64,000 nt of DNA from SIG452 sp045540295. GTDB lineage: Bacteria; Bacillota; Clostridia; UMGS1840. The DNA lies in contig JAZQGY010000031.1 in assembly GCA_045540295.1 (NCBI GenBank), forward strand, positions 70,054 to 134,053, given 5' to 3'. Under the pieces are notes generated by a model. The model worked only from the letters and a program-made list of their open reading frames with translations. It had not been told where the DNA came from and made no database searches. The first letter of the stretch is position 1. Every line of letters starts with the position of its first letter. This document shows positions 48,795 to 56,570 of this stretch, in pieces. A program made the position numbers and the translations under genes.

Positions 48795-49439
48795 TTATTT
48801 CTCGTGCTTTCTTGTGCCAACCACAATGCCGTACACCACGCTGGTAATGGCAAAAGGAATGAGTAAAATAAGCCATACGATAGATGCCACAGGCGGTAAG
48901 AAGAGACTGACAATTCCCAAAATCCCCATAATAACCATAAGCCGTCCGATAAAGCGGTTTATTTTTCTGGCAGTCTGGGTGTCATAATCATAATGCTTCA
49001 CATAGTCCAGCTTAGGCTGATAATTTCCCATTACCAAAAAGATTGCACTCACAATCAGCATAACAGACACTCGGATATCAATCGCCCAACCCAGACTGTA
49101 ACCTAAGGTAATCACCTGCAATACAATGCACAGCACCGGAATAATCCATTTCACAACATTTTCAAATTTCTTGCGTTCCCCGTGTTTTGCAGAGTTGAAA
49201 TCGGTAATCACACAGGAAATCGTCTGCAAAATTACCATCATCACAGGCAGTCCAAACACCGCAAACCACTTGGGCGCAAAATTATCCGGACGATTATACA
49301 TATCAAAATGGATGGCAATGTTTTCGGGCAAGCTGTTCCACAGTGCTACCCCCAATAAAACAGGAAGCAGGGTAATTACCCAACTGAAAAACAAAAACTT
49401 CCATCTGATTATTTTGGCTTTTTTAGTACTTTTCATCAT
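48795..49439 (-). CDS. SdpI/DUF1648-type membrane protein
   Basis: 214 residues, about six membrane helices. The N-terminal block LPVLLGVALWNSLPENIAIHFDMYNRPDNFAPKWFAVFGLPVMM is the DUF1648 signature of SdpI, the immunity/signal protein against the SdpC killing factor in Bacillus. The C-terminal NRFIGRLMVIMG matches the SdpI domain. The ATG at 49437-49439 overlaps the regulator stop (ATGA) and follows GGGAGG. It pairs with the SdpR-like repressor upstream. No SdpC toxin gene is seen, so it may serve general envelope stress or immunity. Confidence 0.87.
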   Translation of the reverse strand: MMKSTKKAKIIRWKFLFFSWVITLLPVLLGVALWNSLPENIAIHFDMYNRPDNFAPKWFAVFGLPVMMVILQTISCVITDFNSAKHGERKKFENVVKWIIPVLCIVLQVITLGYSLGWAIDIRVSVMLIVSAIFLVMGNYQPKLDYVKHYDYDTQTARKINRFIGRLMVIMGILGIVSLFLPPVASIVWLILLIPFAITSVVYGIVVGTRKHEK

Positions 49440-49702
49440 TTCTTCCCTCCCAAACCGTAAATCCAACTGAGCAACTCTTCAAACACAGAGGTGTTTAGCT
49501 CATAATAAATAAAATTTTTCTGCTTTTGCTCGCAGATTAAATCTGCACTTTTTAGTTTTGACAAATGATAGGAAACCGTTGCACCCGTCAGGTCAAAATG
49601 CTCTCCGATTTCTCCTGCAGACTTTCTGCCGTTCTTTAATAATTGCAGAATATCACGCCGAACCGGGTCAGACAACGCCTTCATGGTTTCGTTCATACCC
49701 AT
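49436..49702 (-). CDS. ArsR/SdpR-family winged-helix repressor
   Basis: 88 residues: ETMKALSDPVRRDILQLLKNGRKSAGEIGEHFDLTGATVSYHLSKLKSADLI, the SdpR-type ArsR HTH with recognition helix TGATVSYHLSKL. No Cys metal sites. I chose the ATG at 49700-49702, 6 nt after GAGGTG. In Bacillus, SdpR represses the sdpRI operon and is sequestered by SdpI at the membrane; the same two-gene arrangement exists here, with two palindromic operators around the promoter. Confidence 0.9.
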   Translation of the reverse strand: MGMNETMKALSDPVRRDILQLLKNGRKSAGEIGEHFDLTGATVSYHLSKLKSADLICEQKQKNFIYYELNTSVFEELLSWIYGLGGKK

Positions 49703-49724
49703 ATGCTGCACCTCGCTTTTTTAG

Positions 49725-49805
49725 TATTTAGAATTTTATCTAAATAGATTGTAGCATACAATATCTCATTTGTCAATACCTATTTAGAAAAAAATCTAAA
49801 TAGGT
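49725..49805 (-). promoter_or_regulatory. sdpR-like promoter flanked by two operator palindromes
   Basis: Minus-strand TTGACA (49771-49776), 17 bp, TACAAT (49748-49753). Palindrome A, CCTATTTAGA-N6-TCTAAATAGG, lies upstream of the -35 (49778-49805). Palindrome B, TATTTAGAT-N4-TTCTAAATA, lies downstream of the -10 (49725-49746). Both share the ATTTAGA half-site, as expected for autoregulation by the SdpR-like repressor. Confidence 0.75.
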
Positions 49806-49818
49806 AGAAATTTCCAAC

Positions 49819-49851
49819 AAAAAAAAGGACTGCATCAAACAATCCTTTTTC
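49819..49851 (-). terminator. Terminator of the hrcA-grpE-dnaK-dnaJ operon
   Basis: Stem AAAAGGATTG/CAGTCCTTTT (one G-T pair) with a T-run on the minus strand. Confidence 0.75.
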
Positions 49852-49908
49852 CGTATTTTTATGAATCATCTTTTCATTCATCAGGAGATAGAAAAAAATT
49901 GTGAGAAT

Positions 49909-49984
49909 GTGCAACCTGAGCCAAAGCGCTGCTTTGGGGTACCCGAAGGCATATGTGCTATACGCCGGGTGACGAAGTTTGCAC
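49909..49984. repeat. Dispersed, diverged copy of the three-way-junction repeat
   Basis: Outer stem GTGCAA/TTGCAC, inner hairpins CCAAAGC-GCT-GCTTTGG (49921-49937) and GGCATAT-N5-ATACGCC (49948-49966, one mismatch) flanked by ACCCG/GGGT. It has the same order of helices as the 10959-11338 units, including the CCCGAAGGC ... GCCG core, but lacks the CCATTTT head. It lies in the dnaJ 3' region. Confidence 0.6.
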
Positions 49985-50006
49985 AGAGCAAGTTTTTTAC
50001 ACTCCT

Positions 50007-51149
50007 CTAGGAAAACATATTTTTTAAGGTATCTAAGAAAGATTTCTTTTTAGAATGATTTCCTTCTTCGCAACTTTTTTCAAAATCCTTTAAAATATCT
50101 TTTTGCTTTTGGGTAAGTTTTTTGGGAACTTCTAATTTCGCAATCACATACTGATTGCCACGGCCGTTACCGCGCAGATAGGGGATTCCTTTCCCCTTCA
50201 GCACAAATTTCGCTTCCGGCTGCGTGCCTTCGGGCACGGTTAATTCAATCTTGCCGTCAACGGTGGGAACCACTAATTTTGCGCCCAATGCCGCTTCAGA
50301 AAAGGTAATAGGCAATTCCACATACACATCAAAGCCTTCTCTGCGGAAGATTTTATCCGGCTGCACACGGATTTCTAAGTATAAATCTCCGTTGGGGCCG
50401 CCACGAAGTCCCGGTTCCCCCTCGCCTCTGACGGTTAAAGTCTGACCGTCATCAATCCCTTTGGGAATATTGATTTCCAAGGTTTTGGTTTTTCTGATAT
50501 GGCCGCTGCCACCGCAATTTGCACATTTTTCTTTAATAATCTGACCGCTGCCGCCACACTGGGAGCAGGGAGAAGAAGTCTGCATATTGCCAAAAGGTGT
50601 CCGCTGAATTCTGCGAACCTCACCGCTACCGTGACAGGTTGGGCAGGTTTCGGGCTGAGTGCCTTTTTTCGCACCGGTACCGTTACATTCAGGACAGTGG
50701 TCCTGTTTGGTAATGGTGATTTCCTTTTGCACACCAAAACAAGCTTCCATAAAGGTGATGGTGATGCTCTTTTGCAAATCCCGTCCCTTTTGAGGACCGT
50801 TTCTGCGGGATCGGGTGCCACCGCCAAAGCCACCAAAGCCGCCACCAAAAAAGCTATCAAAAATATCGGAAAAGCCACCAAAATCACTGTAGGCACCATA
50901 TCCTGCGCCTGCTCCGCCGTTTTCAAAAGCTGCGTGACCAAACTGGTCATACTGCTGACGTTTCTGCGGGTCGGATAGAATTTCATAAGCTTCGTTTGCC
51001 TCTTTGAATTTGGTTTCCGCTTCTTTATTATCGGGGTTTAAGTCGGGATGATACTTCTTGGCAACCTGACGGTATGCTTTTTTTAAGTCCGCCTCGCTTG
51101 CATCCTTGGAAACTCCCAACACTTCATAATAATCTCGTTTTTGAGCCAT
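50007..51149 (-). CDS. dnaJ: Chaperone DnaJ (Hsp40)
   Basis: Co-chaperone that delivers clients to DnaK and stimulates its ATPase. The 380-residue protein has the J domain with HPD (KKYHPDLNPDN), a Gly/Phe-rich linker (about 75-120), four CxxCxGxG zinc repeats (CPECNGTG, CPTCHGSG, CSQCGGSG, CANCGGSG) and the C-terminal substrate domain. I chose the ATG at 51147-51149. Last gene of the heat-shock operon. Confidence 0.98.
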   Translation of the reverse strand: MAQKRDYYEVLGVSKDASEADLKKAYRQVAKKYHPDLNPDNKEAETKFKEANEAYEILSDPQKRQQYDQFGHAAFENGGAGAGYGAYSDFGGFSDIFDSFFGGGFGGFGGGTRSRRNGPQKGRDLQKSITITFMEACFGVQKEITITKQDHCPECNGTGAKKGTQPETCPTCHGSGEVRRIQRTPFGNMQTSSPCSQCGGSGQIIKEKCANCGGSGHIRKTKTLEINIPKGIDDGQTLTVRGEGEPGLRGGPNGDLYLEIRVQPDKIFRREGFDVYVELPITFSEAALGAKLVVPTVDGKIELTVPEGTQPEAKFVLKGKGIPYLRGNGRGNQYVIAKLEVPKKLTQKQKDILKDFEKSCEEGNHSKKKSFLDTLKNMFS

Positions 51150-51172
51150 AGACTGTCTCTCCATTTACGCAA

Positions 51173-51206
51173 GATATTTCCGACAGATTTCTCTGCCGGA
51201 AATATC
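51173..51206 (-). other. Intercistronic stem-loop between dnaK and dnaJ
   Basis: 15 bp stem (one or two wobbles) GATATTTCCGGCAGA / TCTGTCGGAAATATC closed by a GAAA tetraloop on the minus strand; no T-run, so not a terminator. Candidate RNA processing or stability element. Confidence 0.7.
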
Positions 51207-51218
51207 CTCTTTGCTATT

Positions 51219-53060
51219 TTACTTATCGTCATCCACAACGGTGTAATCCGCTTCGTAAGCACCGTCGTCACCCTGGGATGCACCGTTTGCCTGAGCTCCG
51301 CCCATACCAGCGCCGCCCATATTGGGATCACCCTGAGGATAGAGTTTGGATGCCACGGCATACATTTTCTGGGTAAGCGCTTCGGTACCTGCTTTGATAG
51401 CGTCGGTATCATCGCCCTTTAAAAGTTCTTTTAATTTATCAATTTCTGCCTGGATGCCGGATTTGTCTTCTGCACTCAGTTTGTCTCCCGCATCGGTTAA
51501 GGTTTTTTCGGTCTGGTAAACCATAGCATCTGCCTGGTTTTTCACGTCAACCGCTTCTTTTTTCTTCTTATCTTCCTGTGCAAACTGTTCTGCTTCTTTT
51601 ACTGCTTTTTCAATATCTGCTTCGGATAAGTTGGTGGATGCGGTAATGGTGATTGCCTGCTCTGCACCGGTACCTAAATCTTTTGCGCTAACGTGAACAA
51701 TACCGTTGGCGTCAATGTCGAAGGTAACTTCAATCTGCGGAACACCTCTGGGAGCTGCAGGAATACCGGTCAGCTGGAAATTACCCAAGGTTTTGTTGCC
51801 GGCTGCCATTTCTCTTTCCCCTTGCAGAATGTGAATATCCACGGCGGTCTGGCCGTCTGCTGCAGTAGAGAATACCTGACTTTTCTTGGTGGGAATGGTA
51901 GTGTTTCTTTCGATTAACTTGGTGCAAACGCCACCTAAGGTTTCAATTCCTAAAGACAGAGGAGTTACGTCTAATAACAGTAAGTCTTTTACATCCCCTG
52001 CTAACACACCTGCCTGAATTGCTGCACCGATAGCAACACATTCGTCAGGGTTAATCCCTTTGAAGGGTTCCTTCCCGATGAATTTTTTCACAGCTTCCTG
52101 AACAGCAGGAATTCTGGAGGAACCGCCGACTAAAAGCACTTTTGCAATGTCGGAGGGAGAGAGTCCTGCGTCAGCCATTGCTTTCTTGGTGGGTTCCATG
52201 GTAGCCTGCACCAAATCTTCAGTTAATTGGTCAAATTTTGCTCGGGTTAAGGTCATATCCAGATGTTTGGGACCGGTTGCATCTGCGGTGATAAAGGGCA
52301 GATTAATGTTTGCGCTGGTCATGCCGGATAATTCAATCTTCGCCTTTTCTGCAGCTTCTTTTAATCTCTGCAGTGCCATTTTGTCTGCTCTTAAATCGAT
52401 GCCGTTTTCTTTCTGGAATTCGTCTGCTAAATAGTTCATCACTCTGTCGTCAAAGTCATCACCGCCCAGACGGTTGTTACCGTTGGTTGCTAATACTTCA
52501 AACACGCCGTCACCAATTTCCAAAATGGAAACGTCGAAGGTACCGCCACCTAAGTCATAAATCATAATTTTGTGGTCGGTGTCTTTATCCAAGCCGTATG
52601 CTAAGGATGCTGCGGTAGGTTCGTTGATAATACGAAGCACTTCCAAGCCTGCAATTTTACCTGCATCCTTGGTTGCCTGACGCTGAGAGTCAGAGAAGTA
52701 TGCGGGAACGGTGATAACTGCTTGGGTAACGGTTTCGCCCAGATAGCTTTCTGCATCTGCTTTTAATTTCTGCAGAATCATTGCAGAAATTTCCTGGGGA
52801 GTGTAACTTTTGCCGTCAATATCTACTTTTTTGTTGGTACCCATGTCTCTTTTGATGGAGCTGATGGTTTTGTCGGGGTTGGTGATTGCCTGTCTTTTTG
52901 CAACCTGACCAACCAGTCTTTCACCGGTTTTGGTGAATGCAACAACGGAGGGAGTGGTTCTTGCGCCTTCTGCATTGGCGATAACCACCGGTTCGCCACC
53001 TTCCATAACTGCTACACAAGAGTTTGTAGTACCTAAGTCAATACCAATAATTTTTGCCAT
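51219..53060 (-). CDS. dnaK: Chaperone DnaK (Hsp70)
   Basis: ATP-driven chaperone. 613 residues with the nucleotide-binding domain starting MAKIIGIDLGTTNSCVAVMEGG, phosphate motif IYDLGGGTFDVSIL, VLLVGGSSRIPAVQ, the interdomain linker VKDLLLLDVTPLSLGIETLGG, and a Gly/Asn-rich tail. It has the shorter Gram-positive nucleotide-binding domain. The ATG at 53058-53060 follows AAAGGAAG. Third gene of hrcA-grpE-dnaK-dnaJ. Confidence 0.99.
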   Translation of the reverse strand: MAKIIGIDLGTTNSCVAVMEGGEPVVIANAEGARTTPSVVAFTKTGERLVGQVAKRQAITNPDKTISSIKRDMGTNKKVDIDGKSYTPQEISAMILQKLKADAESYLGETVTQAVITVPAYFSDSQRQATKDAGKIAGLEVLRIINEPTAASLAYGLDKDTDHKIMIYDLGGGTFDVSILEIGDGVFEVLATNGNNRLGGDDFDDRVMNYLADEFQKENGIDLRADKMALQRLKEAAEKAKIELSGMTSANINLPFITADATGPKHLDMTLTRAKFDQLTEDLVQATMEPTKKAMADAGLSPSDIAKVLLVGGSSRIPAVQEAVKKFIGKEPFKGINPDECVAIGAAIQAGVLAGDVKDLLLLDVTPLSLGIETLGGVCTKLIERNTTIPTKKSQVFSTAADGQTAVDIHILQGEREMAAGNKTLGNFQLTGIPAAPRGVPQIEVTFDIDANGIVHVSAKDLGTGAEQAITITASTNLSEADIEKAVKEAEQFAQEDKKKKEAVDVKNQADAMVYQTEKTLTDAGDKLSAEDKSGIQAEIDKLKELLKGDDTDAIKAGTEALTQKMYAVASKLYPQGDPNMGGAGMGGAQANGASQGDDGAYEADYTVVDDDK

Positions 53061-53126
53061 AATAAAATCTTCCTTTCTATTCTCACTGGTTGTGAACAAA
53101 AAATAATGAATAATATATATAAAGGT

Positions 53127-53651
53127 TTACGCCTTAACTTTTACCATACTGTGGCGAATCACCTTGTCGCCTAAGGTGTATCCCTTCTGCAGCACTTCCA
53201 CCACGGTGTCAGACTCCGCATCGCCGTCTTCACAGCGCAACACAGCGTTATGAAGCTCCGGATTAAAGGGTTCGTTCAGGGCAGGAATTTCGGTTACTCC
53301 AGCTTTTTCTAAAATCGTGCGGAACTGTTTTACCGTAAGTTCGATGCCTGCTTTAAACGCATTTCCGTCGGCAGCATCCTGGGTTAAGGATAATTCCAAA
53401 GTATCCAGAATGGGAAGCAACTTTCCTACGGTATCTGCCGCAGCATAAGTGTAGCTCACTTCCTTTTCCTTCTGGGTTCTTTTTTTGTAATTTTCAAATT
53501 CTGCCATCAGGCGAAGATTTTTGTCAGTAAGCTCCGCAATCTGAGCCTCCAGCTTCGCCATAGGGTTTTCTTCCGTGATTTCTTCGGTAGATTCAAAAGC
53601 AGTTTCTTGGGTTTCTTCCACCGCTTCGTTTTTCGTTTTATCGTTCTTCAT
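53127..53651 (-). CDS. grpE: Nucleotide exchange factor GrpE
   Basis: Releases ADP from DnaK. 174 residues: acidic Glu/Thr-rich N terminus, long helix (ENPMAKLEAQIAELTDKNLRLMAEFENYKKRTQKE), and the beta-wing domain ending GYTLGDKVIRHSMVKVK. Its start overlaps the hrcA end by 14 bp, so the two are translationally coupled. Confidence 0.98.
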   Translation of the reverse strand: MKNDKTKNEAVEETQETAFESTEEITEENPMAKLEAQIAELTDKNLRLMAEFENYKKRTQKEKEVSYTYAAADTVGKLLPILDTLELSLTQDAADGNAFKAGIELTVKQFRTILEKAGVTEIPALNEPFNPELHNAVLRCEDGDAESDTVVEVLQKGYTLGDKVIRHSMVKVKA

Positions 53652-54696
53652 TGGAATCTCCTTCTGTGTGTTCTAAAATATCGCTCATAAGGCGAGACAT
53701 TGCTTCTAAGGTGGTAATAACTTTGCCGTAGTTCATACGTTTGGGACCGATTACCGCAATGGCACCGTTTCGTCCGCCGTATGCCTTGTAGGTGGAAACC
53801 ACCATGCTTAAATCCTTATTCTTTAAAATAGGACTTTCATCTCCGATGACAACGGTGATACCGTTTTTGTTATCGGCTGCAGCGGTGTTGATTAAGGAAG
53901 TAATCTGCTCCTTATCTTCCATTAAATCCAAAAATCCAAGCACCTTATCCATACTGGAAAACTCTGGAGCTTTCAAGGTTTCGGATTTTCCGCTGAAATA
54001 GTATTCTCCCGCTCCGGACTGTGCCAGAGTATCGGTTACAAATTCTAATATAATACCCAAAAGTTCAAAATTATCGTTAAAACGTCTTTTTAGACGTTCC
54101 ACCTTGTCGGGTGTAATCATTTCCAGGGTGCATCCGGATAACTCTTCGTTTAGTATCTGTTTTAAATACAGCACGGAATTTTCATCAATATGGGTTAAGA
54201 TGCGAACCTGCCGCTTCTTTATCATACCCGTGTTGGTCACTAATATAAACAATAAATAGTGTTCCGATGCCTTTACAATTTCAAAATGGCTGATGGCACC
54301 CGGATTCATACGGGGTGCTCCCGTTACTGCGGTAAGTCCTGTGGAATCAGAAATGGTTTTTGCGGAAAAATCCAAAAACCGATTCAATTCTGAAAGATTT
54401 GCTTCCATTTTCTGTTTGATGAACTCCATTTCCATACTGGTGGCACGGATATTTTCAATTAAACTGTCCACATACAACCGATATGCTAAATTGGAGGGGA
54501 TTCGTCCTGCCGAGGTGTGGGGCTGAGCCAGATAGCCCATTTCCTCTAAGTCCGACATTTCATTTCGGATGGTAGCGGAGGAAAGCCCGATATCACACTT
54601 TTTGGCAATGGTACGAGAGCCAACCGGCTCCGCGGTTTCAATGTAGTCTTCAATCAGCGCTTTTAAAATCGCCATTTTTCTGCCGTCCAGATCCAT
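53638..54696 (-). CDS. hrcA: Heat-inducible transcription repressor HrcA
   Basis: Represses the operon by binding CIRCE; its activity depends on the GroE chaperonin in Bacillus. 352 residues with the N-terminal winged helix (AILKALIEDYIETAEPVGSRTIAKKCDIGLSSATIRNEMSDLEEMGYL) and the C-terminal GAF-like regions (FVTDTLAQSG, VIGPKRMNYGKVITTLEAMSRLM). First gene of the operon it regulates; a perfect CIRCE lies in the leader. Confidence 0.98.
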   Translation of the reverse strand: MDLDGRKMAILKALIEDYIETAEPVGSRTIAKKCDIGLSSATIRNEMSDLEEMGYLAQPHTSAGRIPSNLAYRLYVDSLIENIRATSMEMEFIKQKMEANLSELNRFLDFSAKTISDSTGLTAVTGAPRMNPGAISHFEIVKASEHYLLFILVTNTGMIKKRQVRILTHIDENSVLYLKQILNEELSGCTLEMITPDKVERLKRRFNDNFELLGIILEFVTDTLAQSGAGEYYFSGKSETLKAPEFSSMDKVLGFLDLMEDKEQITSLINTAAADNKNGITVVIGDESPILKNKDLSMVVSTYKAYGGRNGAIAVIGPKRMNYGKVITTLEAMSRLMSDILEHTEGDSNEER

Positions 54697-55083
54697 TGAT
54701 TGGCACCTCTCTTTCCTTGGTGTTGTCTATCAATCACTGTGTTTTCAAGCCTTTTTTATTGTTAGCACTCTTTTGGTTTGAGTGCTAATAACTATAAGAT
54801 AGCAGACTTTTCCCCGTTTGTCAAGTGTTTTTTGTAATTTTTTTTCGGAATTTCAAAAAAGAGTGTTTTTTCAGCAAAAAAGATATCGGAAAACAGATTT
54901 CCCCCGCCTTATATATAAAATAGTAAAGAACCGATTTTTCGACACAATCTTTTCTAAAGAATTCCACAACTGCTGATTTTGTGTCAAAAAATGTTTTTTT
55001 AAAAAATTCTTTCTGCCATTTTCTTGCATTTTTCTACAGATTCCGTTACGGTAGAAGAAAGCTTTAAAAAAAGGAGAATCAAA
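54697..55083. other. Divergent region between hrcA and the Spo0A-C gene
   Basis: 387 bp holding the hrcA promoter and CIRCE, then AT-rich DNA with a TTCGACA box at 54938-54944 and a near-match TGTCAAA at 54982-54988. No RNA or extra gene was recognised. Confidence 0.65.
54762..54824 (-). promoter_or_regulatory. CIRCE operator and promoter of hrcA-grpE-dnaK-dnaJ
   Basis: CIRCE is perfect: TTAGCACTC-N9-GAGTGCTAA at 54762-54788. Upstream on the minus strand are TTGACA (54819-54824), 17 bp, TATCTT (54796-54801), so CIRCE begins at about the transcription start. Confidence 0.97.
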
Positions 55084-55482
55084 ATGAATCAACAAACACA
55101 CATAAGCTCCGCTGCAGTCTGTGTAGAAAAATCCCAGCCCAATATTCCGCCAAAAACAGAAAGAATGTATGATCGCTTTCTTTACACGCTTTGTTTTTCC
55201 CCTTCTTTAAAAGGATATCCCTACATTAAGCAAGCCCTTTATTATGAACAAAGAAACCGTCATCTGCTTCCGTCTCTCACCAAAGATATTTACGAAGAAA
55301 TCTCCCGATGCTATCAAACGGAAATTTCTGCAGTGGAGCGTTGCATTACCTTTTCGGTACAACGGGCATACAAGCAGAATCCCCATAAATTCAAGTTGCT
55401 GTTTCCCGACTGTCAAAAAGCACCCTCCAATTTTCGTTTTATAAAAACCGTGGCACTGCACTTGCAAGCGGAAGAACTATAG
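55084..55482 (+). CDS. Stand-alone Spo0A C-terminal (DNA-binding) domain protein
   Basis: 132 residues. From about residue 28 the protein aligns with the Spo0A effector domain: LCFSPSLKGYPYIKQALYYEQ (Spo0A HIKGYLYLREAI), LTKDIYEEISRCYQTEISAVERCITFSVQRAY (the HTH, Spo0A LYPDIAKKFNTTASRVERAI) and SNFRFIKTVALHL. There is no receiver domain, so phosphorylation cannot control it. It may compete with or modulate Spo0A at 0A boxes. AAGGAG precedes the ATG at 55084. Upstream TTCGACA and TGTCAAA motifs hint at Spo0A or self control. Confidence 0.85.
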   Translation: MNQQTHISSAAVCVEKSQPNIPPKTERMYDRFLYTLCFSPSLKGYPYIKQALYYEQRNRHLLPSLTKDIYEEISRCYQTEISAVERCITFSVQRAYKQNPHKFKLLFPDCQKAPSNFRFIKTVALHLQAEEL

Positions 55483-55508
55483 CAAAAAAGGCAACAAAAA
55501 AGGCAACA

Positions 55509-55542
55509 AAAAAGGGTACCGGCAAATGCCGATACCCTTTTT
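55509..55542. terminator. Bidirectional terminator between the Spo0A-C gene and hup
   Basis: Stem AAAGGGTACCGGCA/TGCCGATACCCTTT with a 2 nt loop. Confidence 0.88.
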
Positions 55543-55558
55543 ATGATCAAAAAACTTC

Positions 55559-55828
55559 TTATTTGATAGCGTCTTTGAAAGCTTTACCAGCTTTGAATAC
55601 AGGAGCTTTGGATGCAGGGATTTTGATTTCCTGTTTGGTCTGGGGATTTCTGCCGATTCTTGCAGCTCTCTTTTTCACTTCGAAAGTACCGAAGCCCATG
55701 ATAGCTACTTTATCTCCTTTTTTTAATGCGCCGGTGATTGCATCGATGGTTGCTGCTAATGCTTTTTCAGCTTCGGTTTTTTTGAAACCAGCTGCTGCAA
55801 TTGCTGCAACTAATTCTGCTTTGTTCAT
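55559..55828 (-). CDS. hup: HU family DNA-binding protein
   Basis: Nucleoid-associated DNA-bending protein of 89 residues: MNKAELVAAIAAAGFKKTEAEKALAATIDAIT, then GDKVAIMGFGTFEVKKRAARIGRNPQTKQEIKIPASKAPVFKAGKAFKDAI, with the DNA-contacting beta arm (GRNPQT). The ATG at 55826-55828 has GGAGGAA upstream. It follows mazG in the same operon, a frequent clostridial pairing. Confidence 0.98.
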   Translation of the reverse strand: MNKAELVAAIAAAGFKKTEAEKALAATIDAITGALKKGDKVAIMGFGTFEVKKRAARIGRNPQTKQEIKIPASKAPVFKAGKAFKDAIK

Positions 55829-55879
55829 TTCAATTTCCTCCAAAATAAATTTATTGTTTTAAAAAAATTTTTGTCTGTT

Positions 55880-56557
55880 TTATGGTTCAAATCTTGCAAT
55901 ATACTTTTCATTCTGGCGATACATGGCAGTTTCTAAATCCACTTTCTTTGCCACAAACATTTCCACCAGAGTGGTCATCATTTCGCAGAGGGACTCTTCC
56001 AGCATAGAACCATCTTCATTTCTTACATTATCCAACATTTTCTCCAGTTTGTCAATATTTTTTGAGAAAATAATTTCATTTTTGTGCATTTTTTTGGATT
56101 TTTCCGCCAAAATGGAGGCTCTTTGCACGGAAGGAAGGTATTTGGCGGTGCTTTTTAAGGAATATTCCTCTTTCTTCTCACCCTTTTTAATTTCTTCCCA
56201 TCGGGTTAAAATTCCCGAAACAGACTGGTCCTTCACCTCACCGAACACATGGGGATGCCGACGAATCATCTTTTTGGAAATGTTATCAATCACATCTTCC
56301 ACGGTGAAGGCGCCTTCTTCTTTTCCGATCTGAGAATTTAACACAATCTGCAACAGCACATCGCCAAGCTCATCACACATTTTGGCACGGTTGCCTTCGT
56401 GGAGAGCGTCAATGTATTCATAGCTTTCTTCAATCAGGTTTTTCTTCAAACTGTCGTAAGTCTGTTCCCGATCCCAGGAGCAACCGCCGGGACTTCTTAA
56501 AATGGCGATAATTTCGCAGAAATCGGAAAAGCTGTATCGTTCTTTGTTGGTATCCAT
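55880..56557 (-). CDS. mazG: MazG-family nucleoside triphosphate pyrophosphohydrolase
   Basis: Hydrolyses (d)NTPs to monophosphates, a house-cleaning role. 225 residues with LRSPGGCSWDREQTYDSLKKNLIEESYEYIDAL and ELGDVLLQIVLNSQIG, the ExxE and ExxD metal motifs. A second, weaker MazG half follows. It lies between the M23 peptidase gene (13 bp) and hup. Confidence 0.95.
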   Translation of the reverse strand: MDTNKERYSFSDFCEIIAILRSPGGCSWDREQTYDSLKKNLIEESYEYIDALHEGNRAKMCDELGDVLLQIVLNSQIGKEEGAFTVEDVIDNISKKMIRRHPHVFGEVKDQSVSGILTRWEEIKKGEKKEEYSLKSTAKYLPSVQRASILAEKSKKMHKNEIIFSKNIDKLEKMLDNVRNEDGSMLEESLCEMMTTLVEMFVAKKVDLETAMYRQNEKYIARFEP

Positions 56558-56570
56558 AATCTTTCTCCGT

